This document shows positions 24,132 through 33,013 of a stretch of DNA of 64,000 nucleotides, in pieces; position 1 is the first letter of the stretch; every line of letters begins with the position of its first letter. The position numbers and the translations under genes are program-made. The DNA is from Chloroflexi bacterium HGW-Chloroflexi-6 (GTDB lineage Bacteria > Chloroflexota > Anaerolineae > Anaerolineales > Villigracilaceae): contig PHBU01000001.1 in the NCBI GenBank assembly GCA_002840685.1, positions 248,001 through 312,000 on the forward strand, in the 5' to 3' direction. A model generated the notes under the pieces. That model searched no databases and was not told the DNA's origin. It saw only the letters and a program-made list of their open reading frames with translations.

Positions 24132-26071
24132 TGCAGTTTTTTGAGCTGCGCCTTCAACTCGGCGCGGCGTTCACGATAGGCAGCTTCGGCGATATTCCCA
24201 GACTTGAACTGGTCATCCAGGGCCACAATCGCATCAAGGATTTCATCTTCGTCTAGTTCAGGTTCATCGTCTTCGGCTTCGTCAAGATCATCTTCATCGT
24301 CTGCGGCATCCGCAATTTCCGGACGGCGATCGCGCCAGAACATATAGGCCCCGACCAGGAGCAAGACAAGACCCAGCGCGCCAACACCGATCACGATGTT
24401 CTGGTTGCCGCCGGTGGTCTCATCGACCGTCGCAGCTGCTTTCGGGCTGCCGGAAATCTTAAAGACAAGGTTTTGCCCGGCCTCGAGCGCGCCACTGGTA
24501 TACATCTGGAAGTTGGCGCCGCTGCCCATGCTTTGCAGGCCTGAATCTGTAAAGCCTTCACCGCTGGCGGTGACACCTTCAGGAACAAGCAGCGTGACCG
24601 AAGTCGCCTTAAATGTCAGCGGCAGATCCAGATCGGTTGCGCCGCCGCCAAACAGGGCTGAAACACCTGAAGGGGCAGTATAGGGCAGGTCGTAAGCAAA
24701 CACCAACTGGTACTGGCCTTCACCGGGAACAACATTGACCGTATCGCCAAAACCACCATCGGTCAACAGGAAGCGCTCGCCAATCACGCCATCTTCGAAT
24801 TTCAGGTTGGTATATCCTTGCGGCAGGCTAAAATTGACCACCGGCTGGCCTTCACCCGCCGCGATCACCGTTTGTTCACCCAGGTTGGAAATCACGAGGA
24901 AATGGATCACCGTCACAACATCTGGTGTGGTGAAATCGAGCAAGACATGCGCCTGTGAAATCTCCAACACGCTTGGATCAGTGGTGGTTTCGTACACCTG
25001 GATGGGAAGATCAAAAGTGTTCAAACCATCTTGCACAAAAGCCGCGTCAGACGAATACTCCGTCCCGGCATAGTCGAGCGAAACGTAGAAGGCGCGGCCT
25101 TCAGGCATGTCGACGCCTTCGAACAGGTAGCTGCCATCGGCGCCAACGCTGGCTTCGACGGTGACGGTTTCGCTAAAACTACCGTCGCCGGAATGATCGA
25201 AACCGTGCAGGGTAACTTTCAGGCCAGACGGGAGATCGCCGCCAACCCCGCTGGAGATTTGTCCGCTGACCTGGCCGCCGGGTGCGGCAGCCTCTTCCGT
25301 TTCGGTGGGGGCGGCCGGGTCAAGACTGCCCTCAGCCGGGGGATCCGTTTCGGTAGCTGTATCAGGCTCAGGGGTGGCCTGTTCCGCGCTGGTAGCGGCA
25401 ACAGGGGCCGTATAAGCAAAGGTACGGGCATAAGCCAGAGCTGCGTAAATGTCCGCATCTGCCAGCTGGCCTTCGAAGGCGGGCATGGCCGGAGCCATCC
25501 CCTGGCGGACGCTGGCGGCCCACTCATCAAGCGAGCGCGAGGTCAGCCATTGCAGATTTGTAAAATCGGCAGCCGGAGCGCTTTTGCCATTTGCACCATG
25601 GCACAAAACGCAGTTGGCTTCGTAAACAGCCTGGCCAGCTTCAATTTCAGCAGGGCTGGTGCTCAGGCTTTGGGCGTAGGCAACCACGTCCCAGCGTTCC
25701 TGATCGCTCAGGCTGGCAAAGCCCGGCATGAAGTTGGCAATATTGCCCTGGGTGACGATGGTGAACCAACGGGCGGGCGCGGCGCGGCGGGCAATTTCGG
25801 GCTGGGCCAGGACGGGTACATTGACCGAGAGCATGGAGGCCTGCGGGCCGTCGCCCATGCCGGTTGGGCCATGGCAGGGGGCGCATTTTTCAGCGAAAAG
25901 CGCAGCGCCGTTGGCGACATCCGGCGCGCTGGCCGGGAAGAGCGCGCCAAGGGTCGGAACAGGCGTGGGCGCAACGTAACCCGGCGGGGGGGTGATATCT
26001 TCGGCCAGGGAAAGACAGGCGCTCAGCGCAAGGCTGAGCAAGACAACGAGTAAAAGCGCGCGAAATTTCAT
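24128..26071 (-). CDS. Diheme cytochrome c lipoprotein with Ig-like domains and C-terminal anchor
   Basis: 647 aa with a lipobox (LSAC, Cys about 19). Two class I cytochrome c domains carry CAPCH at 63-67 and CVLCH at 154-158; Met ligands are likely in 'NFMPGF' and 'AMPAFE'. A Thr/Glu/Pro-rich linker (about 240-290) leads to carboxypeptidase-regulatory-like beta domains, then a membrane helix near 560 and an acidic cytoplasmic tail ending in a short coiled helix ('SHOCT-like', DDQFKSGNIAEAAYRERR). The gene lies inside the ccm operon, between the CcmI-like gene and ccmA. It may be an electron-transfer subunit or a heme-maturation accessory; the location suggests the latter could apply, but this is inference. 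Confidence 0.82.
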   Translation of the reverse strand: MKFRALLLVVLLSLALSACLSLAEDITPPPGYVAPTPVPTLGALFPASAPDVANGAALFAEKCAPCHGPTGMGDGPQASMLSVNVPVLAQPEIARRAAPARWFTIVTQGNIANFMPGFASLSDQERWDVVAYAQSLSTSPAEIEAGQAVYEANCVLCHGANGKSAPAADFTNLQWLTSRSLDEWAASVRQGMAPAMPAFEGQLADADIYAALAYARTFAYTAPVAATSAEQATPEPDTATETDPPAEGSLDPAAPTETEEAAAPGGQVSGQISSGVGGDLPSGLKVTLHGFDHSGDGSFSETVTVEASVGADGSYLFEGVDMPEGRAFYVSLDYAGTEYSSDAAFVQDGLNTFDLPIQVYETTTDPSVLEISQAHVLLDFTTPDVVTVIHFLVISNLGEQTVIAAGEGQPVVNFSLPQGYTNLKFEDGVIGERFLLTDGGFGDTVNVVPGEGQYQLVFAYDLPYTAPSGVSALFGGGATDLDLPLTFKATSVTLLVPEGVTASGEGFTDSGLQSMGSGANFQMYTSGALEAGQNLVFKISGSPKAAATVDETTGGNQNIVIGVGALGLVLLLVGAYMFWRDRRPEIADAADDEDDLDEAEDDEPELDEDEILDAIVALDDQFKSGNIAEAAYRERRAELKAQLKKLQ

Positions 26072-26196
26072 AAAAAGTCCTTGTTTGATGCTGGTTAAAG
26101 CCGACCCTTTAAGGCCTGCCGGGAAGTCATTCAAAGTATTTTTTCACAGGGCGGGTCGCCCATGCTGCCAGAATTTCCTGCAAAAACGCAAAGCCG

Positions 26197-26730
26197 TTAA
26201 ATCGGCTTACCGCAGGATGGGCAGAATTTATCGGATTTCATGAGCGGTTTGCCGCATTTCGAGCAAAAACCGGCGGTTTTTTCTTTGCGGGCCGCGCGGC
26301 GGGCAGCAATCCGTTCTTCAATGTCATCGTCTTCACCCAGGGGGGCGGGAGCATTTTGGCCGATGGCTGCATCGGCGCGGCGGGCGGCAACTTCGGCCTC
26401 GATCCGCTCTTCGGCAGCGGTTTTCCTGGCGCTTTTGGCGTTGGCCGGGGGGGTAAGCTCATCCAGCTTGCGCAGCACTTCAGCAGCGTGCTGGAGCAGT
26501 TCCGCGCGCATGGCCGGATAATCCTCGGCAGGAATTTTGCCGAGGGTGTGGTCAAAATCCAGTTCCTGCAGGGTGCCGATCAAACGGTCGCGTTCGGCCA
26601 GAAGCGCGGAATGCTGGTGCTCATCGGCAGAGACCAGGGTCAGAACGCGTCGTTCCAAAAAGGGCCGGGCGACGAAAAAGGCCACCAGCAAAAACAGGGC
26701 CAAAACGAGAAAAATTGCGCCTAATTCCAT
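26197..26730 (-). CDS. CcmI-like membrane protein fused to a zinc ribbon
   Basis: 177 aa. An N-terminal membrane helix (about 4-22) is followed by the helical CcmI/CycH N-terminal pattern ERDRLIGTLQELDFD ... GKIPAEDY near 46-75. The TPR part of CcmI is missing. Instead the protein ends in a zinc ribbon with C156-x2-C159 and C170-x2-C173. CcmI normally delivers apocytochrome to CcmFH; here the role may be reduced or changed. Located between ccmG and the diheme cytochrome gene. Confidence 0.75.
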   Translation of the reverse strand: MELGAIFLVLALFLLVAFFVARPFLERRVLTLVSADEHQHSALLAERDRLIGTLQELDFDHTLGKIPAEDYPAMRAELLQHAAEVLRKLDELTPPANAKSARKTAAEERIEAEVAARRADAAIGQNAPAPLGEDDDIEERIAARRAARKEKTAGFCSKCGKPLMKSDKFCPSCGKPI

Positions 26731-26805
26731 GAATCACCTTTGTTTGGGATGCAGCCAGCAACACAGGCCCTTGTTATCGCTCAGGGCCTGCGTTCGGGGC
26801 TTGGG

Positions 26806-27387
26806 TTATTGGTTCAAGATTTGATCCACCTGTTGGCGGATCTGGGCTTCGGACGAGAACGGGCCAACCTGGATGAATTGCAAAACACCATCGCGGTCGA
26901 TGAAATAGGTTTCAGGGACGCCTTTAATGCGGAAAAATTGTGAAATTTTTGTCGCCAGGTCGGGGCCGTTGGGGTAGGTAATATCGAACTTGGTCAGGTA
27001 ACCGCGCGCTTCCGGTTCGGTATCGACATAGTCGATGCCAATGAAGACAACTTCGCCGGTTGGCTCGTAGTAACGCCAGGCTGCCTCGAGATCGGCCGCT
27101 TCCTGTTCGCAGGGCTTGCACCACGAGGCCCAAAAGTTGATCACAACCACTTTTCCGCGCAGTTCGCTGACCTTGACCTGGGTTTTGTCCTGATAAGTGT
27201 AACCGTCAAAGAGGGTCAAGTTGAAGTCGGGGATGACCTCGCCCGGTTGGACGGTTCCTTGCTGGGAGCGGCGCAGTCCAAGGGCAACAATGACCAGCAG
27301 TACAACCAATCCGACCCAGACCAGGATCTGAGCCCAGAGCGGGACTCCGCGTTTTTGGGTTTCTTGTGATGATGTTTCTTCTGTCAT
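26806..27387 (-). CDS. ccmG: Membrane-anchored thioredoxin-like protein (CcmG/ResA type)
   Basis: 193 aa. An N-terminal anchor helix (about 18-38) and an outer-face thioredoxin fold with the redox motif WCKPC (C90, C93) and the cis-Pro segment GVPETYFID near 157. It would reduce the CxxCH thiols of apocytochromes before heme attachment. It lies between ccmH and the CcmI-like gene. Confidence 0.9.
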   Translation of the reverse strand: MTEETSSQETQKRGVPLWAQILVWVGLVVLLVIVALGLRRSQQGTVQPGEVIPDFNLTLFDGYTYQDKTQVKVSELRGKVVVINFWASWCKPCEQEAADLEAAWRYYEPTGEVVFIGIDYVDTEPEARGYLTKFDITYPNGPDLATKISQFFRIKGVPETYFIDRDGVLQFIQVGPFSSEAQIRQQVDQILNQ

Positions 27388-27405
27388 GGAAATAATTCCT
27401 TTGGG

Positions 27406-27891
27406 TTAATCGCGTTGTTTGAGTTCTTCTTCGACCCGGCGCAAATAGTCATCGGCGGCCGGCGCAGAGGTGGTCGTCTCTTGAGCAACAGTTGCAAGCG
27501 GCTTACGCATGGCCCGAAACGCGCGAAAGACAATGAAAACGCCGATCGCCAGAAGTATGGGCGGGATAATGTAAATCAAAATCGAAAATCCCTGGGCAGG
27601 CGGGGCAGAGAGCACACGCGCGCCATACTGGTCGACAAAATATTGCTTGATCTGCTCTTTTGTCCAACCTTCGGAGAGTTTCAAGCGGATCAACTCGCGC
27701 CACTGCGTGCAGGCCTGGGTCGGGCAAACATCGAGCGGGGTGCTCTCGCAAACCGGGCAGTACAGGTCGCGGGCGACAGCGTTGACCTCGTCATCGCTGG
27801 GGGTTGGGTTGGGCGACTGGGCCGAGGCCAGGCCGCTAAAAGCCAACAGAAAAAGGGATGTAACCAAGAAAATCCAAAAAGTCTTTTTCAT
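27406..27891 (-). CDS. ccmH: Cytochrome c maturation protein CcmH, variant cysteine motif
   Basis: 161 aa: signal/anchor at the N terminus, a redox domain, a second membrane helix near 101-125 and a short cytoplasmic tail. The usual LRCxxCQ motif is replaced by LYCPVCES (C45, C48), followed by DVCPTQAC (C56, C61), giving four cysteines. CcmH reduces apocytochrome thiols and works with CcmF. ATG 27891 has AAGGA 7 nt upstream; a TTG two codons earlier is ignored. Confidence 0.87.
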   Translation of the reverse strand: MKKTFWIFLVTSLFLLAFSGLASAQSPNPTPSDDEVNAVARDLYCPVCESTPLDVCPTQACTQWRELIRLKLSEGWTKEQIKQYFVDQYGARVLSAPPAQGFSILIYIIPPILLAIGVFIVFRAFRAMRKPLATVAQETTTSAPAADDYLRRVEEELKQRD

Positions 27892-27906
27892 GCACAATCC
27901 TTGAAG

Positions 27907-27948
27907 ATGGCAAGTGGAAAATGAGTTGAATCACTTTCCACCCGCCAT
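27907..27948. repeat. Intercistronic hairpin between ccmF and ccmH
   Basis: 14-nt arms (27907-27920 and 27935-27948) match at 12 positions. There is no T-run in the direction of transcription, so it is more likely an mRNA stability or processing hairpin than a full terminator. Confidence 0.5.
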
Positions 27949-27957
27949 TTTCTTATC

Positions 27958-30054
27958 CTAATCCCCCGGCTGGTAGGCAACGGTGGTTTTACGAGCACGC
28001 GCTGGGGCAACTTCAGGTTCTTTGTCTGGCCAGGCGGCGATAAAAGTACCCAGAATGAAGATCGCCGAACCAAACCACAGCCAGTTGACCAGAGGGTTAT
28101 GGTAAATCTTAAAAGTCGCACCGACCGAGCTGATCGGCTGCCAGTCCACCAACAGGATATAGAAATCATCCTGCAAAGTAGAACGCACACCAGGAATGGT
28201 CATCGGCTGCTGCGAATCGTAGTAATAATCACGGCGTGGATGGAGTGTGCCGAGGTATTGACCATCCTTCGAAATTTCAACCGTAGCCCGCGTGACGTTT
28301 TGCATGGGGGTGCCATCGGCATTATTCAGATCAAAGTCCTGCAAATCGGTAAAGGTCATGGTGTACCCGGCCAGGTTCAACGTGCCATCCTTGGCGATCG
28401 TTCCCTGGGTTTCGGTCTGGAACATTTCAATGCCGATGATGCCAAAGGCCATCAAAACCACGCCAAGATGGATGGTGTATCCGCCATAACGACGACGGTT
28501 GCGTCCGGCCAGCCGCCAGAGCGCCAGGAAGATGTTTTCCTTTTGGGCGCGGGAACGGGCTGCAGAAGCGCGCCAGAATTCATACAGGGTAATAAAAGCG
28601 GTGGTGATGGTGACGAACAGTCCGATCATGGCGTAAGGGAAATAACCGTTGATCAGCACCGGGTTGAGCAGGAAGTAAACCACGATCGCCAGCATGACAA
28701 CAACAGCGGCCACAAGCGGCTTAACGATGGCTTTTCCGAGGGTTTTGACCGTCGAATGGCCCCAGGCCGAGAGCGGGGCAATGCCCATCAGGACGACCAG
28801 CGCTGCAAACAGAGGCCCTGTGGCGCGCTCATAAAAGGGTGGGCCAACGGTCACTTTTGCGCCGGTTGCCAGTTCTGAAATCAGCGGAAAAATGACTCCC
28901 CAGAAACAAACCACCAGGATACCGATGAAAAGCAGGTTGTTGAGCAGGAAGAGCGCCTCGCGCGAGAGCATGGATGTCATCTGGGCTTCCGCTTTCAGTT
29001 CGGGCCAGCGCCAGATGAGCAAGGCGATCGAAGCCACAAAGGTCAGGCCGATGAAGATAAAGAAAGCCGGGCCGATCGCGCTTTGGGCAAAAGAATGAAC
29101 GGAGGAGAGCACTCCCGAACGGGTCAGGAAGGTGCCAAAAATGACCAGGGAATAGGTCAGGATGATGAGGATCATGTTCCAGTGCTTCAACATGCCGCGT
29201 TTTTCCTGGATCACGACCGAGTGCAGGAAGGCCGTGCCCGAAAGCCAGGGCATGAAAGCCGCAATCTCAACCGGGTCCCAGCCCCAGTAACCGCCCCAGC
29301 CAAGCACGTCGTAAGCCCAACGTCCACCCAGAACCAGGCCAAGGGAGAGGAAAAGCCAGGCCCAGAGAGTCCAGCGACGGGTGATGCGCGTCCAGCGGTC
29401 GTCGGTGCGTCCCGTTATCAGGGCGGCGATCGCAAAAGCGTAGGGGATGACGAAGGAGACAAATCCCAGATAAAGCATGGGAGGGTGGATGATCATGCCG
29501 GGGTGGCGCAGCAGCGGGTTAAGACCATTTCCATCTTCCGGGGTGAAGGGAATCGCCCCCGCCGGACGGAAAGTGGCGGGCGTAACACCGCTAAACGTCT
29601 GCCAGAAGCGGGTGAAGGGGTTTTCGTAGAAAACGTTCAGGCCAACGAAGAAAGCCAAGGTAATCGAGGCTACCAACACCACCCAGGGCAGGAGCTCGCG
29701 GTCGCGGTCCCATTTGCGCAAGGTGACGGCGGTCATGAACAGGGAAAGCAGCCACGACCAAAACAACAGCGAACCTGCCTGGCCGCCCCACAGGGCAGTG
29801 ATCTTCAGATAAACAGGCATGGTTCGACTGGTGACTTCGTAGACAAACGAAACGTTGTAATTATCCGTGACCAGCAGGTAGATCAGGGTCAGCGCAGCCA
29901 GCGTGGTCAGCGGAAAAGTAAGCTGCATCGCCAGCCGCGAGCTCTCAATCCACTTCTGGGATTGTTTCGCCTGCCCAAAGATTGAAGCAAAAATGGCGTA
30001 GATTGAAACCAAAAAAGTTACCACGAGAACGCCGTAACCAAACTCTGCGAGCAT
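27958..30054 (-). CDS. ccmF: Heme lyase subunit CcmF
   Basis: 698-aa polytopic protein with about 15 helices. The WWD-type motif region WGGYWGWDPVEIAAFMPWL lies near 256, the motif WGGQAGSLLFWSWLL near 90, and the conserved HPGMIIHPPMLYLGF near 185. Together with CcmH it attaches heme from holo-CcmE to CxxCH cysteines on the outer side. A periplasmic loop is predicted near 545-650. Confidence 0.95.
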   Translation of the reverse strand: MLAEFGYGVLVVTFLVSIYAIFASIFGQAKQSQKWIESSRLAMQLTFPLTTLAALTLIYLLVTDNYNVSFVYEVTSRTMPVYLKITALWGGQAGSLLFWSWLLSLFMTAVTLRKWDRDRELLPWVVLVASITLAFFVGLNVFYENPFTRFWQTFSGVTPATFRPAGAIPFTPEDGNGLNPLLRHPGMIIHPPMLYLGFVSFVIPYAFAIAALITGRTDDRWTRITRRWTLWAWLFLSLGLVLGGRWAYDVLGWGGYWGWDPVEIAAFMPWLSGTAFLHSVVIQEKRGMLKHWNMILIILTYSLVIFGTFLTRSGVLSSVHSFAQSAIGPAFFIFIGLTFVASIALLIWRWPELKAEAQMTSMLSREALFLLNNLLFIGILVVCFWGVIFPLISELATGAKVTVGPPFYERATGPLFAALVVLMGIAPLSAWGHSTVKTLGKAIVKPLVAAVVVMLAIVVYFLLNPVLINGYFPYAMIGLFVTITTAFITLYEFWRASAARSRAQKENIFLALWRLAGRNRRRYGGYTIHLGVVLMAFGIIGIEMFQTETQGTIAKDGTLNLAGYTMTFTDLQDFDLNNADGTPMQNVTRATVEISKDGQYLGTLHPRRDYYYDSQQPMTIPGVRSTLQDDFYILLVDWQPISSVGATFKIYHNPLVNWLWFGSAIFILGTFIAAWPDKEPEVAPARARKTTVAYQPGD

Positions 30055-30120
30055 AATGACTCCTTAACAATATTTAAACCCGAAAGGGGACTCTACCTTT
30101 CGGGTCTGGGATATTCGGTT

Positions 30121-30609
30121 TTAGCCTTCGGCCTGCTCGGGCACAGCTTCTTCGTATTTGGTGGGGCATTTAAGCAGGAGTTCATCAGCATAGAAAATGC
30201 CGTCTTCGCCCATTTTGCCGGTCATAATGGCCTGTGCTTCATTGCGCATTAGATCGGGTTTGACACCAACATAAACCACTTCCATGCGTGCACGGGTCAG
30301 ATCCATGACTGCCAGGCGCAGAGCTTCGCCCAGCCCGCCTTCGCGCTCGATCTCGGCATTATCGCCAGACAAGTGCGCAACTGTAAATTTAAGGGTCAGG
30401 GTCTGCGGATCGTACTCAATGGTTTCACCAACAATGGCGCCCGAAACACGCAGTTCGCGTCCCACGAAATCGGCCTGCTTGTCTTTGAGCTCCTGAACGG
30501 TCATGAAGTATTGGGCGCTGGCCTGGGTAGATGAAACGATCAGGTAAACAACGGCAAGCAAAATCATCACGCCGCCCAGAATGAATTTAATACGCGGATT
30601 TTGGGACAT
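30121..30609 (-). CDS. ccmE: Heme chaperone CcmE, cysteine (CXXXY) variant
   Basis: 162 aa: an N-terminal anchor helix (about 10-28), then a small OB-fold domain. The heme-binding segment reads LLLKCPTKYEE, with C148 in the place of the usual histidine and Y152 conserved, giving CXXXY. Such variants are known from archaea and some sulfate reducers. CcmE carries heme covalently to CcmF. ATG 30609 is preceded by AGGAGAAGAAG; an upstream in-frame ATG at 30639 lacks a site. First gene of the ccm operon. Confidence 0.9.
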   Translation of the reverse strand: MSQNPRIKFILGGVMILLAVVYLIVSSTQASAQYFMTVQELKDKQADFVGRELRVSGAIVGETIEYDPQTLTLKFTVAHLSGDNAEIEREGGLGEALRLAVMDLTRARMEVVYVGVKPDLMRNEAQAIMTGKMGEDGIFYADELLLKCPTKYEEAVPEQAEG

Positions 30610-30707
30610 AGATCTTCTTCTCCTGAATAAATTGTTCAAAGTATCACAACTAATGAAGATTCTACATATTTAGATTAAGAGAAACTGAAAACAGCATCAT
30701 AAAGGGG

Positions 30708-30721
30708 GTGACAAATGTCAC
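30708..30721. promoter_or_regulatory. CRP/FNR-family-like operator
   Basis: Palindrome GTGACAAATGTCAC in the 250-bp gap ahead of ccmE: the GTGA-N6-TCAC core recognised by many CRP/FNR-family regulators. The half-site GGGTGACA (30706-30713) recurs once, on the reverse strand, at 33917-33924 in the divergent cytochrome promoter region. Regulation is inferred. Confidence 0.5.
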
Positions 30722-30809
30722 AAATACTCACCCTATTTGTCCGTTTTGCTAAATTTAATGAAAAATGGATATAAAAAGGAAGACCCCAAAGCGCTCAAGG
30801 CTTTAAACG

Positions 30810-30840
30810 ATACGGCCCAGGCTATTGACCCGGGCCGTAT
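30810..30840 (-). terminator. Hairpin after the NrfD gene
   Basis: A perfect 9-10-bp stem (30810-30819 region with 30831-30840), followed on the reverse strand by a weakly T-rich tail. Likely terminator of the 7-heme/FeS/NrfD operon. Confidence 0.6.
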
Positions 30841-30861
30841 GGCATGATCTGACCAAACAGC

Positions 30862-32130
30862 TTAATGCTTGGAATGATGCTCGCCATGAAAAGGCAGGTA
30901 GCGGGTTGCAAGGCTGAACATCAGCAGCCAATAGCAAACCACAAGCCCACCCACAGCAAACTCGATCCAGGTGGGCGTGTAGGAGTTCAACACAACACTG
31001 GGCGTGAATGGATCATAAGTTGTGGAGGCAATCAAACCAACAAAGTTGTAGTTCCAACGAGTCAATACTGCCGCAAAAATGGGCACGGTCGCCGCAGCCA
31101 TCAGATAACGGAAGTTGCGTATCTGCTTGGCGGCCAACAGGACGGAACCGGCGAGTACGGGCAGGAGCGCTTGTCCGATCCAAAAGGTGGCGGAATAAGG
31201 AGCAACAGTATCCAACAACTGGGTCTGCAAGCTGATTTGCTGATCAAAGCTGTAGTAGTTGGTGACCGCCCAGTCCCAAAAGCGTAAATAAGTCAACAGG
31301 AGCGTGGCAGCACCCGCGATGCGCGCAACATCATAGAGCGCATCATCCTTTACCAATCCGGGGCGCATCACGCGAAAAACGAAAACACCCAAGAAGAACA
31401 ACAAGGCAATACCGCCGCTCATCGCCGAGAAAACAAACTGCGTTGGCGCGCTCTGGTTGAACCATACACCGCGCCCATAAAGCACAGAGTAAGTGGCACC
31501 CAGTGAAGCCTGATGAAGCAGCGAGAGGGTCATACCGACAACCGCCAGAATAGGTCCACTTTTGTGCAGCCAGACAGAGAGAACTTTGGCAAAATCAGCC
31601 AGTTTTTTCAGGATAGGGAAACGTTCCTGCCACGGATGCGCATGAAAATTCTGGTGTTCGACCACAACCGGAATAAGCTCCGCAAGCAAGACCGTCAAAT
31701 AGAGCACCACGCACATGGTGATTTCCCACAGCAAGGAGTGCGGCTGCCAGAAGACGATTGGGTGCCAGAAACGCAGCGGCTGACCAAGATCCATGAGCAA
31801 CACCATGCCAGCGCTGGAATAACCGAGGAAGCCCAATAAAACCGCGAGCTTGCCAATCGACTCAAAGCGCTGAATGCGCAACAAGTAAACGATGGCGCCA
31901 AACACAAAGGCGGAACCGCCCAGGGCAATGGCCGAAAGGTCAATCGTGATCCACAGGCCCCAGGGTACCTGGTTGGATAGCCCGGTCACTTGCAAGCCAT
32001 CCCGAAAGACAATGAAAGCGCCCACCAGCCCAAACAGGATTCCCACAATCAACAGGCCAATCCAGTAAGGGAAAATATCTACAGAACGCTTTCCAAGATG
32101 AAGTTTAGGGTAAACAATCTCGATAGCCAT
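30862..32130 (-). CDS. nrfD: NrfD/HybB-type quinone-interacting membrane subunit
   Basis: 422 aa, about ten membrane helices. The segment SNQVPWGLWITIDLSAIALGGSAF near 54-77 is shared with HybB/PsrC/NrfD-type subunits that exchange electrons and protons with quinone in the membrane, without heme. It follows the iron-sulfur gene by 3 bp. It likely oxidises or reduces menaquinone and passes electrons via the FeS protein to the 7-heme cytochrome. The symbol denotes the family, not proven nitrite reduction. Confidence 0.9.
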   Translation of the reverse strand: MAIEIVYPKLHLGKRSVDIFPYWIGLLIVGILFGLVGAFIVFRDGLQVTGLSNQVPWGLWITIDLSAIALGGSAFVFGAIVYLLRIQRFESIGKLAVLLGFLGYSSAGMVLLMDLGQPLRFWHPIVFWQPHSLLWEITMCVVLYLTVLLAELIPVVVEHQNFHAHPWQERFPILKKLADFAKVLSVWLHKSGPILAVVGMTLSLLHQASLGATYSVLYGRGVWFNQSAPTQFVFSAMSGGIALLFFLGVFVFRVMRPGLVKDDALYDVARIAGAATLLLTYLRFWDWAVTNYYSFDQQISLQTQLLDTVAPYSATFWIGQALLPVLAGSVLLAAKQIRNFRYLMAAATVPIFAAVLTRWNYNFVGLIASTTYDPFTPSVVLNSYTPTWIEFAVGGLVVCYWLLMFSLATRYLPFHGEHHSKH

Positions 32131-32133
32131 GGC

Positions 32134-32973
32134 TTAGCCTTCCTGGAAAGGATTATGAGTGTGGGTATCGGGCGGAACGTAGAACACGTTTGGCTCGGTG
32201 CTTAATTCTTCTTCGCGCAGGCGTATTACCACTTTTGCTTCTGCCAGGGCCTTCGAAATCGGGCTTTCAGGGCTGGTGAGATCGCCAAAGACACGCGCAC
32301 CGGTCGGGCAAATCACCACGCAAGCCGGGGTGGCCTGCGGATCGACACCTGGGACCAGATCGCGCTTCAAACCTGAGTCGATGCGATGCGAACAGAATGT
32401 GCATTTTTCGACCACCCCACGCGGGCGATTGGGAACTTCCTGCTGGCCAAAGTTTGGCGACTGAGGGCTGGTTTTAATGGGTTCACGCCAGTTAAAGACA
32501 CGCGCATCATAGGGGCAGGCCACCTGACAATACCGGCAGCCGATGCAGCGTTCATAATCCATCGCCACAATGCCGTCTGGCCGGTGATAGGTTGCTTTTA
32601 CCGGACACACATGAACACACGGCGCTTCCGCGCAGTGCATGCAGGGCCGCGAAAGGAAGTATTCCTTTCCGTTGGCCAGCGTTTCAGTGGTCACGACACA
32701 ATAACTCATATCGTTGGCAAGGTTATTAACCGCCTGGCAGGCGTAAGTGCAATACTTACAACCAATGCACTTGTTCATATCGATAAACATGCCCCACTTG
32801 GGGCCATCTGAAGCTTCATCGCCGCCAGAATTTTCACGGCCAGCCAGCGTGTTGATACTGATAAACTGCGTCAGCGCGGCAGCCCCTGCCAGCGCACTCG
32901 CAACTTTTATGAAATCGCGCCTGGAAGTGGTGCCTTTTTCAGAGTCCGGGCGGTTTTCTTGAGTTTCATCCAT
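32134..32973 (-). CDS. Tat-exported ferredoxin-like protein with four [4Fe-4S] sites
   Basis: 279 aa. Twin-arginine signal SRRDFIKVASALAGAAAL near 18-35 with the Cys residues beyond it. The Cys clusters are CIGCKYCTYAC, CMHCAEAPCVHVCP, CIGCRYCQVACP and CTFC ... CVVICP, the four-cluster pattern of NrfC/DmsB-type electron-transfer subunits. It acts outside the membrane between NrfD and a partner. GGAGG lies 7 nt before ATG 32973; the longer reading to 33045 is rejected. Confidence 0.92.
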   Translation of the reverse strand: MDETQENRPDSEKGTTSRRDFIKVASALAGAAALTQFISINTLAGRENSGGDEASDGPKWGMFIDMNKCIGCKYCTYACQAVNNLANDMSYCVVTTETLANGKEYFLSRPCMHCAEAPCVHVCPVKATYHRPDGIVAMDYERCIGCRYCQVACPYDARVFNWREPIKTSPQSPNFGQQEVPNRPRGVVEKCTFCSHRIDSGLKRDLVPGVDPQATPACVVICPTGARVFGDLTSPESPISKALAEAKVVIRLREEELSTEPNVFYVPPDTHTHNPFQEG

Positions 32974-33013
32974 AGTAAGCCTCCAAAAATCGGGTGGATA
33001 AATAACCTTTTCG

